A stretch of DNA of 14,098 bases from an uncultured Bacteroidota bacterium (GTDB lineage: Bacteria > Bacteroidota > Bacteroidia > UKL13-3), in the NCBI GenBank assembly GCA_903898215.1, contig CAIUEQ010000344.1, positions 1 to 14,098 on the forward strand. Reading direction: 5' to 3'. Below the pieces are notes generated by a model that worked only from the letters and a program-made list of their open reading frames with translations, did not search any database and was not told where the DNA came from. The position numbers and the translations under genes are program-made. Positions 7,451-12,686 of the stretch are shown here, piece after piece (position 1 is the first letter of the stretch; each line of letters begins with the position of its first letter).

Positions 7451-8329
7451 TTAGCTAATATCAGAAACTGCTGCTGATTTTGTTTCATCTCCAAGCAATC
7501 GTAAAAGAGTGCTTAGTTTTTCCTTCAATTCAGTTCGAGGAACAATGATATCAACAAAACCATGCTCCAATAAGAACTCAGAACTTTGAAATCCTTTTGG
7601 AAGATCTTTACCGATAGTTTCGCGAATAACGCGTGGTCCGGCAAAACCTATCAATGCTTCTGGTTCGGCAATATTAATATCACCTAGCATTGCAAAAGAT
7701 GCAGTAACGCCTCCTGTTGTTGGATCAGTTAATAACGAAATATAAGGAATACCCGCTTTACCAAGTAAGGCAAGTTTGGCCGATGTTTTTGCCATTTGCA
7801 TTAATGAAAAAGCAGCTTCCATCATTCGAGCTCCACCAGATTTTGAAATAATCATGATGGGAATTTTATTTTCACGAGCAAAATCAATTCCTCGTGAAAT
7901 TTTTTCTCCAACAACTGAACCCATCGATCCTCCAATAAAATTAAAATCCATGCAAGCAATAACCAAAGGCATATCATTGATATCACCAACACCAACGCGT
8001 AATGCATCGTTTAATCCTGATTTTAAAATTGTATCTTCTAATCTCGTTTTATAATCTTTTGTATCAACAAATTTTAATGGATCTGTTGGTTTAATATTGG
8101 CAAATAATTCTTCGTATTTTCCATCATCAAACAAAATACTAAAATATTCTTTTGAGCCAATTTTATCGTGATAATTACATGATGGGCAAACAAATTTATT
8201 AGCTTCATGATCGGTAGTAGTAATTGCTTTTTTACACCTCGAACATTTATGCCACAAGCCATCCGGTACCGATTTCTTATCTTCGGTAGATGTTGTTATT
8301 CCTTCCTTTACACGTTTGAACCAACTCAT
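7451..8329 (-). CDS. accD: Acetyl-CoA carboxylase carboxyltransferase subunit beta
   Basis: AccD is the beta half of the carboxyltransferase that moves CO2 from biotin to acetyl-CoA, giving malonyl-CoA for fatty-acid synthesis in the cytosol. The 292 residues contain the N-terminal four-cysteine zinc ribbon (C29, C32, C48, C51). The crotonase-like carboxyltransferase core follows, with FIGGSMGSVVGEK (130-142), SGGARMMEAAFSLMQMAK (163-180), the acyl-CoA site DPTTGGVTASFA (201-212) and GFAGPRVI (227-234). Length and motifs are complete. accA is not in the window, which is common because the subunits are often unlinked. It lies downstream of fbaB on the same strand, separated by 74 bp that hold a long inverted repeat. 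No convincing promoter was seen in that gap. Confidence 0.97.
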   Translation of the reverse strand: MSWFKRVKEGITTSTEDKKSVPDGLWHKCSRCKKAITTTDHEANKFVCPSCNYHDKIGSKEYFSILFDDGKYEELFANIKPTDPLKFVDTKDYKTRLEDTILKSGLNDALRVGVGDINDMPLVIACMDFNFIGGSMGSVVGEKISRGIDFARENKIPIMIISKSGGARMMEAAFSLMQMAKTSAKLALLGKAGIPYISLLTDPTTGGVTASFAMLGDINIAEPEALIGFAGPRVIRETIGKDLPKGFQSSEFLLEHGFVDIIVPRTELKEKLSTLLRLLGDETKSAAVSDIS

Positions 8330-8344
8330 TTTTTATAGTTATAA

Positions 8345-8398
8345 GTTATTTAGTTATTGGTTATTAAGTATACTCTCAATAACCAATAACTAAATAAC
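8345..8398. repeat. Perfect 21-bp inverted repeat between fbaB and accD
   Basis: Arms 8345-8365 and 8378-8398 are exact reverse complements around a 12-base spacer (AAGTATACTCTC). The arms are built from repeated TTATTAGTTATTGG-like units. The structure begins six bases after the fbaB stop and ends 15 bases before the accD ATG. It forms a stable AT-rich hairpin in the fbaB-accD transcript but lacks a U-run on the minus strand. It looks like a dispersed REP-like palindrome rather than a classical terminator. Confidence 0.85.
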
Positions 8399-8403
8399 CC
8401 GAT

Positions 8404-9456
8404 TTATGCTAACGTAATCGATTTATCTAAATAAACATCTTGAATAGCGTTTAATAATTCTATTCCGTCTTTCATTGGTTTTTGAAATGCTTTACGGCCA
8501 GAAATTAAACCTTGTCCGCCTGCGCGTTTGTTAACTACTGCTGTAAAAACTGCTTCACTCATATCGCTTGCTCCTTTACTTTCTCCACCTGAATTAATCA
8601 ATCCCTGACGACCCATATAGCAATTTGCAACTTGGTATCTGGTTAAATCAATTGGATGATTTGAAGAAAGTTGGGTGTATACTTTTTCATGTGTTTTACC
8701 AAAATTCATTGCAGTGTATCCACCATTAGTATTTGGTAATTTTTGTTTGATAATATCTGCCTGAATAGTTACTCCCAGATGATTTGCTTGTCCAGTTAAA
8801 TCGGCTGATGCATGATAATCAACTCCATCTTTTTTGAAACCACTGTTTCTTAGGTAGCACCACAAAATTGTAGGCATTCCAAGTTCGTGTGCTCTTTCAA
8901 AAGCCATTGCAACTTCCTGAATTTGGCGGGCAGATTCATCTGATCCAAAATATATTGTTGCGCCAACTGCAGTAGCTCCTAAATTCCAAGCTTCGTCAAC
9001 CGAACCAAACATAATTTGATCAAATTTATTTGGGTAGGTTAAAAATTCGTTGTGATTTAATTTTACAATGAAAGGAATTTTGTGGGCATACTTACGAGAG
9101 CAAGAAGCTAACACACCATAAGTTGAAGCAACTGCATTACAACCGCCTTCAATGGCAAGTTTTACAATATTTTCAGGATCGAAAAATGCTGGATTCGGTG
9201 CAAATGACGCTCCGGCAGAATGTTCGATTCCCTGATCAACAGGAAGTATAGAAACATAACCTGTTCCGGCCAAACGACCGTGATTATAAATTGCAGACAA
9301 GTTTCTTAACACCTGTGGATTACGGTTTGTTCCACCAAAAATACGATCAACAAAATCCGGTCCGGGTGCGTGAATAATATCTTTTGAAATTGTTTTACAT
9401 TCATGCTTTAATAAGCTGTCGGCTTTATCGCCTAATAATTCAATTGTTTTGCTCAT
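8404..9456 (-). CDS. fbaB: Class I fructose-bisphosphate aldolase (DeoC/LacD-like family)
   Basis: This metal-independent Schiff-base aldolase interconverts fructose 1,6-bisphosphate with dihydroxyacetone phosphate and glyceraldehyde 3-phosphate in glycolysis and gluconeogenesis. The 350-residue length equals that of E. coli FbaB. Typical segments are VSILPVDQGIEHSAGASFAP (68-87), PFIVKLNHNEFLTYP (128-142), GATAVGATIYFGSDES (160-175), and TIQADIIKQKLP (230-241), whose Lys237 is the likely Schiff-base lysine. The phosphate-site sequence QGLISGRKAFQKP lies near the C-terminus. It is transcribed toward accD. Its start region faces the GNAT gene across 51 bp holding back-to-back -7 elements. The ATG at 9456 gives the expected N-terminus. 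Confidence 0.95.
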   Translation of the reverse strand: MSKTIELLGDKADSLLKHECKTISKDIIHAPGPDFVDRIFGGTNRNPQVLRNLSAIYNHGRLAGTGYVSILPVDQGIEHSAGASFAPNPAFFDPENIVKLAIEGGCNAVASTYGVLASCSRKYAHKIPFIVKLNHNEFLTYPNKFDQIMFGSVDEAWNLGATAVGATIYFGSDESARQIQEVAMAFERAHELGMPTILWCYLRNSGFKKDGVDYHASADLTGQANHLGVTIQADIIKQKLPNTNGGYTAMNFGKTHEKVYTQLSSNHPIDLTRYQVANCYMGRQGLINSGGESKGASDMSEAVFTAVVNKRAGGQGLISGRKAFQKPMKDGIELLNAIQDVYLDKSITLA

Positions 9457-9477
9457 TGTGATAAAAATTTAAGTTTG
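9448..9477 (+). promoter_or_regulatory. Bacteroidota-type promoter for the GNAT gene
   Basis: TTTG (9448-9451, within the first codons of fbaB on the other strand) is followed by 18 bases and TAAGTTTG (9470-9477), a full TAnnTTTG match. Transcription would start near 9484, giving a leader of about 24 nt before the ATG at 9508. Confidence 0.55.
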
Positions 9478-9485
9478 CAAACATA
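9478..9485 (-). promoter_or_regulatory. Possible -7 element of the fbaB promoter
   Basis: The minus strand reads TATGTTTG, a full TAnnTTTG match, directly abutting the GNAT -7 element so that the two form TAAGTTTGCAAACATA. No TTTG is found at the expected -33 distance, so the assignment is weaker than that of the plus-strand promoter. It would start transcription near 9471, 15 bases before the fbaB ATG. Confidence 0.35.
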
Positions 9486-9507
9486 AGTATTTTTTTAAAA
9501 GTTGGAT

Positions 9508-9930
9508 ATGATAGATGTAAAACGTATTGAAAATCAAGCCCAGCTTGATGAAGCACACCGAATTCGGAAAGAAGTTTTTGTAAAAGAACAAAATTGCCCC
9601 GAAGATATTGAGTGGGAATTTGAAGAAGAGTCGCGCCATTTTTTGGCAACAGTGAATGATATTTCTGCCGGAACAGCTCGTTGGCGAGAAACAGAAAATG
9701 GGATAAAGCTTGAGCGATTTGCTGTTTTAAAAGAATTCAGAAATAAAAATATTGGCTCAGCATTATTAAAAGCAATTTTAAATGATGTGCCAAAAGATGG
9801 AAGGAAAATTTATTTGCATGCTCAAATCACAGCAAAAGATTTTTATGTAAAACACGATTTCAAATCATCAGGAGAAAACTTTTGGGAAGCGGATATTGAA
9901 CATGTGAAAATGTATTTCAACACTGAGTAA
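9508..9930 (+). CDS. GNAT-family N-acetyltransferase (YjcF/ElaA-like)
   Basis: This 140-residue single-domain acetyl-CoA-dependent acyltransferase resembles the YjcF/ElaA branch. Evidence is the start AHRIRKEVFVKEQNCPEDIE (16-35), GTARWRETENGIKLERFAVL (55-74), the acetyl-CoA pyrophosphate loop RNKNIGSALL (78-87), and LHAQITAKDFYVKHDF (103-118). The substrate is unknown. The frame extends two codons upstream to a TTG, but the ATG at 9508 gives the usual N-terminus. The 3' end is remarkable: the last 19 sense codons (9871-9927) recur at 10508-10564 with only two synonymous differences, behind the DUF4160-DUF2442 pair. The present C-terminus may therefore have been supplied by that cassette; it lacks the final Ala-Gln-Asp encoded by the displaced copy. 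Confidence 0.88.
   Translation: MIDVKRIENQAQLDEAHRIRKEVFVKEQNCPEDIEWEFEEESRHFLATVNDISAGTARWRETENGIKLERFAVLKEFRNKNIGSALLKAILNDVPKDGRKIYLHAQITAKDFYVKHDFKSSGENFWEADIEHVKMYFNTE
9871..9927 (+). repeat. First copy of a 57-bp direct repeat (GNAT 3' end)
   Basis: Bases 9871-9927 match 10508-10564 at 55 of 57 positions, with a constant offset of 637 bases. The differences (9891 G versus 10528 C, and 9900 A versus 10537 G) are both at third codon positions and synonymous. The repeats bracket the DUF4160-DUF2442 genes. Upstream of the repeat, similarity falls but remains recognisable at protein level (VKHDFKSS versus AKHFKPV). Confidence 0.95.
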
Positions 9931-9937
9931 ATTTAAA

Positions 9938-9967
9938 TTTGAGTTTCAAAGAGAATTCATAAATTTG
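9938..9967 (+). promoter_or_regulatory. Bacteroidota-type promoter for the DUF4160-DUF2442 pair
   Basis: TTTG (9938-9941) is followed by 18 bases and TAAATTTG (9960-9967), a full TAnnTTTG match, in the 54-bp gap after the GNAT stop. The predicted start near 9974 gives a leader of about 11 nt. An inverted repeat (TTTCAAA at 9944-9950, TTTGAAA at 9964-9970) overlaps the promoter and could be an operator, which is inference only. Confidence 0.55.
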
Positions 9968-9984
9968 AAATAAATTTATAAATC

Positions 9985-10218
9985 ATGCCTGAATTATTCA
10001 GAATGTTTGGAATACGTTTTCTGTTTTTTAGCAACGAACATTTACCAATTCATGTTCACATCAAGAACGCAGATGGCACTGCTAAATTTGGAATTAAACC
10101 AGTTGTATTGATTGAAAATAATGGAGTTAAAAGTAAAGACATTCATTTAGCGGAAAGTATAATTGAGGAAAATGAAGATTTGATTGAACAGAAATGGAAT
10201 GAATATTTTAGCAAATAA
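9985..10218 (+). CDS. DUF4160 domain protein
   Basis: This 77-residue protein matches DUF4160: it starts MPELFRMFGIRFLFFSNEH, then has the histidine-rich HLPIHVHIK motif (residues 19-27, with H19, H23 and H25), a GTAKFGI strand, and a C-terminal helix ending LIEQKWNEYF. The clustered histidines could bind metal or form an active site, but no activity has been established for the family that I know of. The gene has its own promoter and sits five bases before the DUF2442 gene, a pairing found in many bacteria. Small size, pairing and apparent mobility recall toxin-antitoxin modules, which is an inference. Both genes lie between the two copies of the GNAT 3' end. Confidence 0.85.
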   Translation: MPELFRMFGIRFLFFSNEHLPIHVHIKNADGTAKFGIKPVVLIENNGVKSKDIHLAESIIEENEDLIEQKWNEYFSK

Positions 10219-10223
10219 TAAAT

Positions 10224-10481
10224 ATGATAGCGGTAAAAAAAGTTTGGTTTGATCATGATAAAATTTTTGTAGAGTTAAACGATGCAAGAATTATCGGCAC
10301 GCCTATTTCGTGGTATCCAAATTTGAGCAAAGGCACGCCTGATCAGTTAAAGCAATTTGAATTATGGGAAAATGGTAAATGGATTCATTGGGAAGATTTG
10401 GATGAGGATTTATCTGCCGAAGGTTTCTTAACTTTTGATAAAGAAAGTTTAGAATTAACCCATTCTGAAAAAATTAAATAA
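10224..10481 (+). CDS. DUF2442 domain protein
   Basis: This 85-residue protein has the DUF2442 pattern: VKKVWFDHDKIFVELNDAR, then an ISWYPNLSKGTPDQLKQFEL core and IHWEDLDEDLSAEGFL (74% of the length accounted for by family-like blocks). Some DUF2442 proteins carry a fused helix-turn-helix and have been suggested to be regulators; this one is the single-domain form. It starts five bases after the DUF4160 stop, so the two genes are clearly co-transcribed. If the pair is toxin-antitoxin-like, which partner is toxic cannot be decided from sequence. Its stop codon is followed within six bases by the displaced GNAT 3' end, in a different reading frame, so there is no fusion. Confidence 0.87.
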   Translation: MIAVKKVWFDHDKIFVELNDARIIGTPISWYPNLSKGTPDQLKQFELWENGKWIHWEDLDEDLSAEGFLTFDKESLELTHSEKIK

Positions 10482-10486
10482 AAATT

Positions 10487-10576
10487 GCCAAACATTTTAA
10501 ACCCGTAGGAGAAAACTTTTGGGAAGCCGATATTGAGCATGTGAAAATGTATTTCAACACTGAGGCACAAGATTAA
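10487..10576 (+). pseudogene. Displaced 3' end of a GNAT acetyltransferase gene
   Basis: The frame 10487-10576 encodes AKHFKPVGENFWEADIEHVK followed by MYFNTEAQD and a TAA stop. It aligns with the C-terminus of the intact GNAT protein upstream (from VKHDFKSSGENFWEADI onwards) with one residue deleted, and it adds three C-terminal residues. It has no start codon or upstream domain, so it is a remnant rather than a gene. Over 10508-10564 the two DNA differences from the intact copy are both synonymous, so the two versions diverged while both were under selection as protein-coding sequence. The simplest reading is that this is the original end of the GNAT gene, cut off when the DUF4160-DUF2442 cassette arrived. 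Confidence 0.85.
10508..10564 (+). repeat. Second copy of the 57-bp direct repeat
   Basis: Partner of 9871-9927 (55 of 57 identical). It lies within the displaced GNAT 3' end, 26 bases after the DUF2442 stop codon. Confidence 0.95.
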
Positions 10577-10612
10577 TTTACAAATAAATAACCACCCCGT
10601 TACTTTGTGACG

Positions 10613-10633
10613 CCCCTCCTTCAGAAGGAGGGG
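10613..10633. repeat. GC-rich hairpin between convergent genes
   Basis: CCCCTCCTT (10613-10621) and AAGGAGGGG (10625-10633) form a perfect 9-bp stem with a CAG loop, strikingly GC-rich in this AT-rich region. It lies between the plus-strand cassette and the convergent gene ending at 10649. Neither strand has a U-run right after the stem, so it may be a REP-like palindrome or a structure blocking read-through and 3' exonucleases. Confidence 0.75.
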
Positions 10634-10648
10634 AACAATAAAATAAAA

Positions 10649-11323
10649 TCAAAAACTTTCTCTTTTCAAATATTTTGTTTTGAGCAAGGGGCAAATTTTA
10701 TATCGCTCATCATGTGTGTCATTGTAAATTGCTTCGAGCGTTTCGTACACATGTTTTACGCCAATTTTATTTGCCCACTCAAATGGTCCGAAAGGATAAT
10801 TGGTTCCAAGTTTCATGCTGGTATCAATATCTTCCAAACTTGCAGTTCCTTCCTGAACAGTATAACACGCTTCATTGATGATCATAAAAATAATTCGTGG
10901 AGTTACCATGCCAACTCTGTCTTCAATTAATTTATATTTCCAGTTAAGTTGTTGCATCAAAGTTTCAAGTGTTGCTTTTGAGGTTGAATCAAAAAGAGAA
11001 ACTTCTGATAATTCACGATTGATAAATGTTGGCAAGCAATTCATTCCGATTAATGTGCAATTTATTTTTTTTCCGTAATCATGAACTGATTTTGCAAGCT
11101 GCGTTTTAACACACGAAACAATTACAGGAATTGTTAATCCTGCATAAAAATTTAATTGATCAGTATGCTCGTCAAAATCTAAATCAAAAATTAAATCATA
11201 ATCATTTAAATTAGCTGACGATAAATCAGTATCGTCAATAATTTTTAAATCACATACCACCGATGAAAGCTTTAATTTCAATTCTTCTGTACGTATTTTT
11301 TCTCCTCGTGCCAGTATTTTCAT
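10649..11323 (-). CDS. Short 3-hydroxyacyl-CoA dehydrogenase-like protein lacking the NAD-binding motif
   Basis: Of 224 residues, positions ~135-220 match the C-terminal domain of 3-hydroxyacyl-CoA dehydrogenases (RVGMVTPRIIFMIINEACYT, GTNYPFGPFEWANKIG, LLKTKYL). The N-terminal half keeps a Rossmann-like alternation (LIFDLDFDE, IPVIVSC) but has no GxGxxG motif. Where the active enzyme has HFFNP with the catalytic histidine, this protein has GMNCLPTF, and the GFxxNR asparagine position reads GMVTPR. It is therefore unlikely to be a normal NAD-dependent dehydrogenase. Its conserved C-terminal domain suggests acyl-CoA or dimer-partner binding, which is inference. Similar short proteins occur in Bacteroidota as far as I recall, so this is probably a subfamily rather than a decayed gene. 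It is divergent from ridA. Confidence 0.78.
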   Translation of the reverse strand: MKILARGEKIRTEELKLKLSSVVCDLKIIDDTDLSSANLNDYDLIFDLDFDEHTDQLNFYAGLTIPVIVSCVKTQLAKSVHDYGKKINCTLIGMNCLPTFINRELSEVSLFDSTSKATLETLMQQLNWKYKLIEDRVGMVTPRIIFMIINEACYTVQEGTASLEDIDTSMKLGTNYPFGPFEWANKIGVKHVYETLEAIYNDTHDERYKICPLLKTKYLKRESF

Positions 11324-11333
11324 TTTCTCAGAC

Positions 11334-11341
11334 TAAATTTG
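11334..11341 (+). promoter_or_regulatory. Possible -7 element upstream of ridA
   Basis: TAAATTTG is a full TAnnTTTG match 41 bases before the ATG at 11383, but no TTTG lies at the usual -33 distance. If used, transcription starts near 11348 and excludes the upstream ATG at 11263. On the opposite strand TACTTTTG (11368-11361) is an equally partial candidate for the divergent gene. Confidence 0.3.
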
Positions 11342-11382
11342 AACCCGTTAAAAACAATAACAAAAGTAATCACACAAAATCA

Positions 11383-11763
11383 ATGGAAAAGAAAATAATT
11401 ACATCGGCAAATGCACCTGCGCCAATTGGGCCTTACAGTCATGCAGTTTTAGTTGGAAATACACTTTATGTTTCTGGTCAAGTGCCAAAAGATGCTAAAA
11501 CCGGTGAAATGGTTCAAAGCGATATTAAAGCTGAGACAAAAAAAGTAATGGAAAATTTAGAGGCTATATTAAAAGAAGCCGGAATGGATTTTTCAAACGT
11601 TGTTAAAGCAACAATATTCTGCGTAAACCTAGGTGATTTCGCTGCCATCAACGAAATGTATGGTTCGTTTTTTACTAAAGATTTTCCTGCTCGCGAAACA
11701 GTTCAGGTTTCAAAACTTCCGTTAAATTCTAATGTTGAAATTTCGGTTATTGCGGTAAAATAG
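11383..11763 (+). CDS. ridA: RidA family reactive-intermediate deaminase
   Basis: RidA hydrolyses reactive enamine/imine intermediates made by PLP-dependent enzymes such as threonine dehydratase, protecting the cell from 2-aminoacrylate damage; it acts as a trimer. From the ATG at 11383 the protein is 126 residues, the normal length. It has IGPYSHAVLVGNTLYVSGQV (15-34), the family pattern VVKATIFCVNLGDF, and the catalytic-pocket residues Arg104 (FPARETVQV) and Glu119 (NVEISVIAV). The frame continues upstream to an ATG at 11263 that would add a plausible signal peptide, but that start overlaps the divergent gene by 61 bp and lies upstream of the likely promoter. The shorter form is preferred. 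Confidence 0.9.
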   Translation: MEKKIITSANAPAPIGPYSHAVLVGNTLYVSGQVPKDAKTGEMVQSDIKAETKKVMENLEAILKEAGMDFSNVVKATIFCVNLGDFAAINEMYGSFFTKDFPARETVQVSKLPLNSNVEISVIAVK

Positions 11764-11820
11764 TAGTTTATAGTTATTAGTTATCGGTTGGTAGTTTTTA
11801 TTTATTATCCGAAAAAAGTT

Positions 11821-11877
11821 GCCACAGATTGCACAGATTTTTTTGAAATTATTTTTCTAATCTGTGCAATCTGTGGC
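11821..11877. repeat. Perfect 19-bp inverted repeat (bidirectional terminator or REP-like element)
   Basis: GCCACAGATTGCACAGATT (11821-11839) and its exact reverse complement (11859-11877) flank a 19-base T-rich spacer. Each arm contains the unit CACAGATT twice. Similar CACAGATT-rich palindromes are, from memory, widespread between genes in Bacteroidota. The element lies between the convergent genes ridA and the SDR gene. On the minus strand it is followed by AACTTTTTTC, a usable U-run, so it probably ends the SDR transcript. Confidence 0.85.
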
Positions 11878-11903
11878 TTTCATTTAATAGGGGAAACATA
11901 AAT

Positions 11904-12686
11904 TTATTGTGATTTATCGAGAATCTGACGCAGGATTTTAACCACAATTTTACGAGGGAAAATTTGTGATGAAAGCGCCATCACTTTGTTAATGAAGCCA
12001 TGAATAGCAACGGTTTCACCATTCATCATCGCTTCATAACCAAACGCGGCAACTTCTTTTGATGAAGGAAGTTTTTTTCCTTTCATCAATTTTGATTCGT
12101 GAAGATTTGCAGCATCTGTAAAACCACTTTCGGTTGCACCGGGACATAAAGCTGTTACCGTAATTCCAAAATCTTTCAATTCATTTTGTATCGCTTCCGA
12201 AAAAGAAAGTACATAAGCTTTTGTTGCAAAATAAACAGCCATTGAAGGTCCGGCTTGAAATGCAGCTGTTGAAGCAACATTCATAATTTTCCCACTTTTC
12301 CTTGCAACCATATCAACAACAAAAAGTTTGGTAAGCTGAGTAAGTGCTGTAATATTTAAGTTGATCATTGCCTGCTCTTTTTCCCACGATGTTTCGTAAA
12401 ACATCCCATAATCGCCAAAGCCGGCATTGTTAATCAAGTAATCAACTGCAATATTTTTTTGCTTCACTTCATCATAAACTTCTTTTGCTGAATCAAGAAG
12501 TGAAAGATCTTTTTTGATGAGATGAACAGAAATTTTATAAGAATTTTCGAGCTCGAATTTTAACGCTTTCATTTTTTCAAAACTTCTGGCAACAAGAATT
12601 AAATTGTCGCCTTTTGAAGCATGAATATTTGCAAGTTCTAAACCTATTCCGCTACTTGCGCCAGTAATGAGTGCCGTTTTAGTCAT
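11904..12686 (-). CDS. Short-chain dehydrogenase/reductase (SDR)
   Basis: This 260-residue classical SDR carries the cofactor loop TGASSGIG (8-15), NNAG (86-89), Asn111, and the catalytic Ser139, Tyr152 and Lys156 (YFATK). CPGATESGFT (181-190) continues the cofactor site. Arg34 in LVARS after the second beta strand suggests NADP(H) preference, which is a family rule and not proof. The C-terminal part (KVMALSSQIFPRKIVVKILR) is amphipathic/hydrophobic, as in DltE/YqjQ-like SDRs, and may contact membrane. The substrate is unknown. Its ATG overlaps the last base of the purE stop (TGATG), so translation is coupled to purE, though no shared pathway is evident. It ends before the 19-bp inverted repeat. 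Confidence 0.92.
   Translation of the reverse strand: MTKTALITGASSGIGLELANIHASKGDNLILVARSFEKMKALKFELENSYKISVHLIKKDLSLLDSAKEVYDEVKQKNIAVDYLINNAGFGDYGMFYETSWEKEQAMINLNITALTQLTKLFVVDMVARKSGKIMNVASTAAFQAGPSMAVYFATKAYVLSFSEAIQNELKDFGITVTALCPGATESGFTDAANLHESKLMKGKKLPSSKEVAAFGYEAMMNGETVAIHGFINKVMALSSQIFPRKIVVKILRQILDKSQ

Noticed and set aside
8345..8398. Reading the 21-bp inverted repeat as an intrinsic terminator of fbaB
   Set aside because: No U-run follows the stem on the minus strand, and the stem is AT-rich throughout.
9440..9649. Minus-strand open frame over the start of the GNAT gene
   Set aside because: It overlaps fbaB and the GNAT gene, has no recognisable motif, and would occupy the promoter region.
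9871..10564. Reading the 57-bp direct repeats as ends of an insertion sequence or as phage attachment sites
   Set aside because: There is no transposase, integrase, terminal inverted repeat or tRNA between or beside them, and the repeats are coding sequence of a GNAT gene.
10613..10633. Part of a CRISPR array or phage element
   Set aside because: A single palindrome with no repeated spacers and no cas or phage genes nearby.
10607..10930. Plus-strand open frame over the hairpin and the 3' end of the 3-hydroxyacyl-CoA dehydrogenase-like gene
   Set aside because: Most of it is antisense to conserved dehydrogenase-domain sequence, and it begins inside the GC-rich hairpin.
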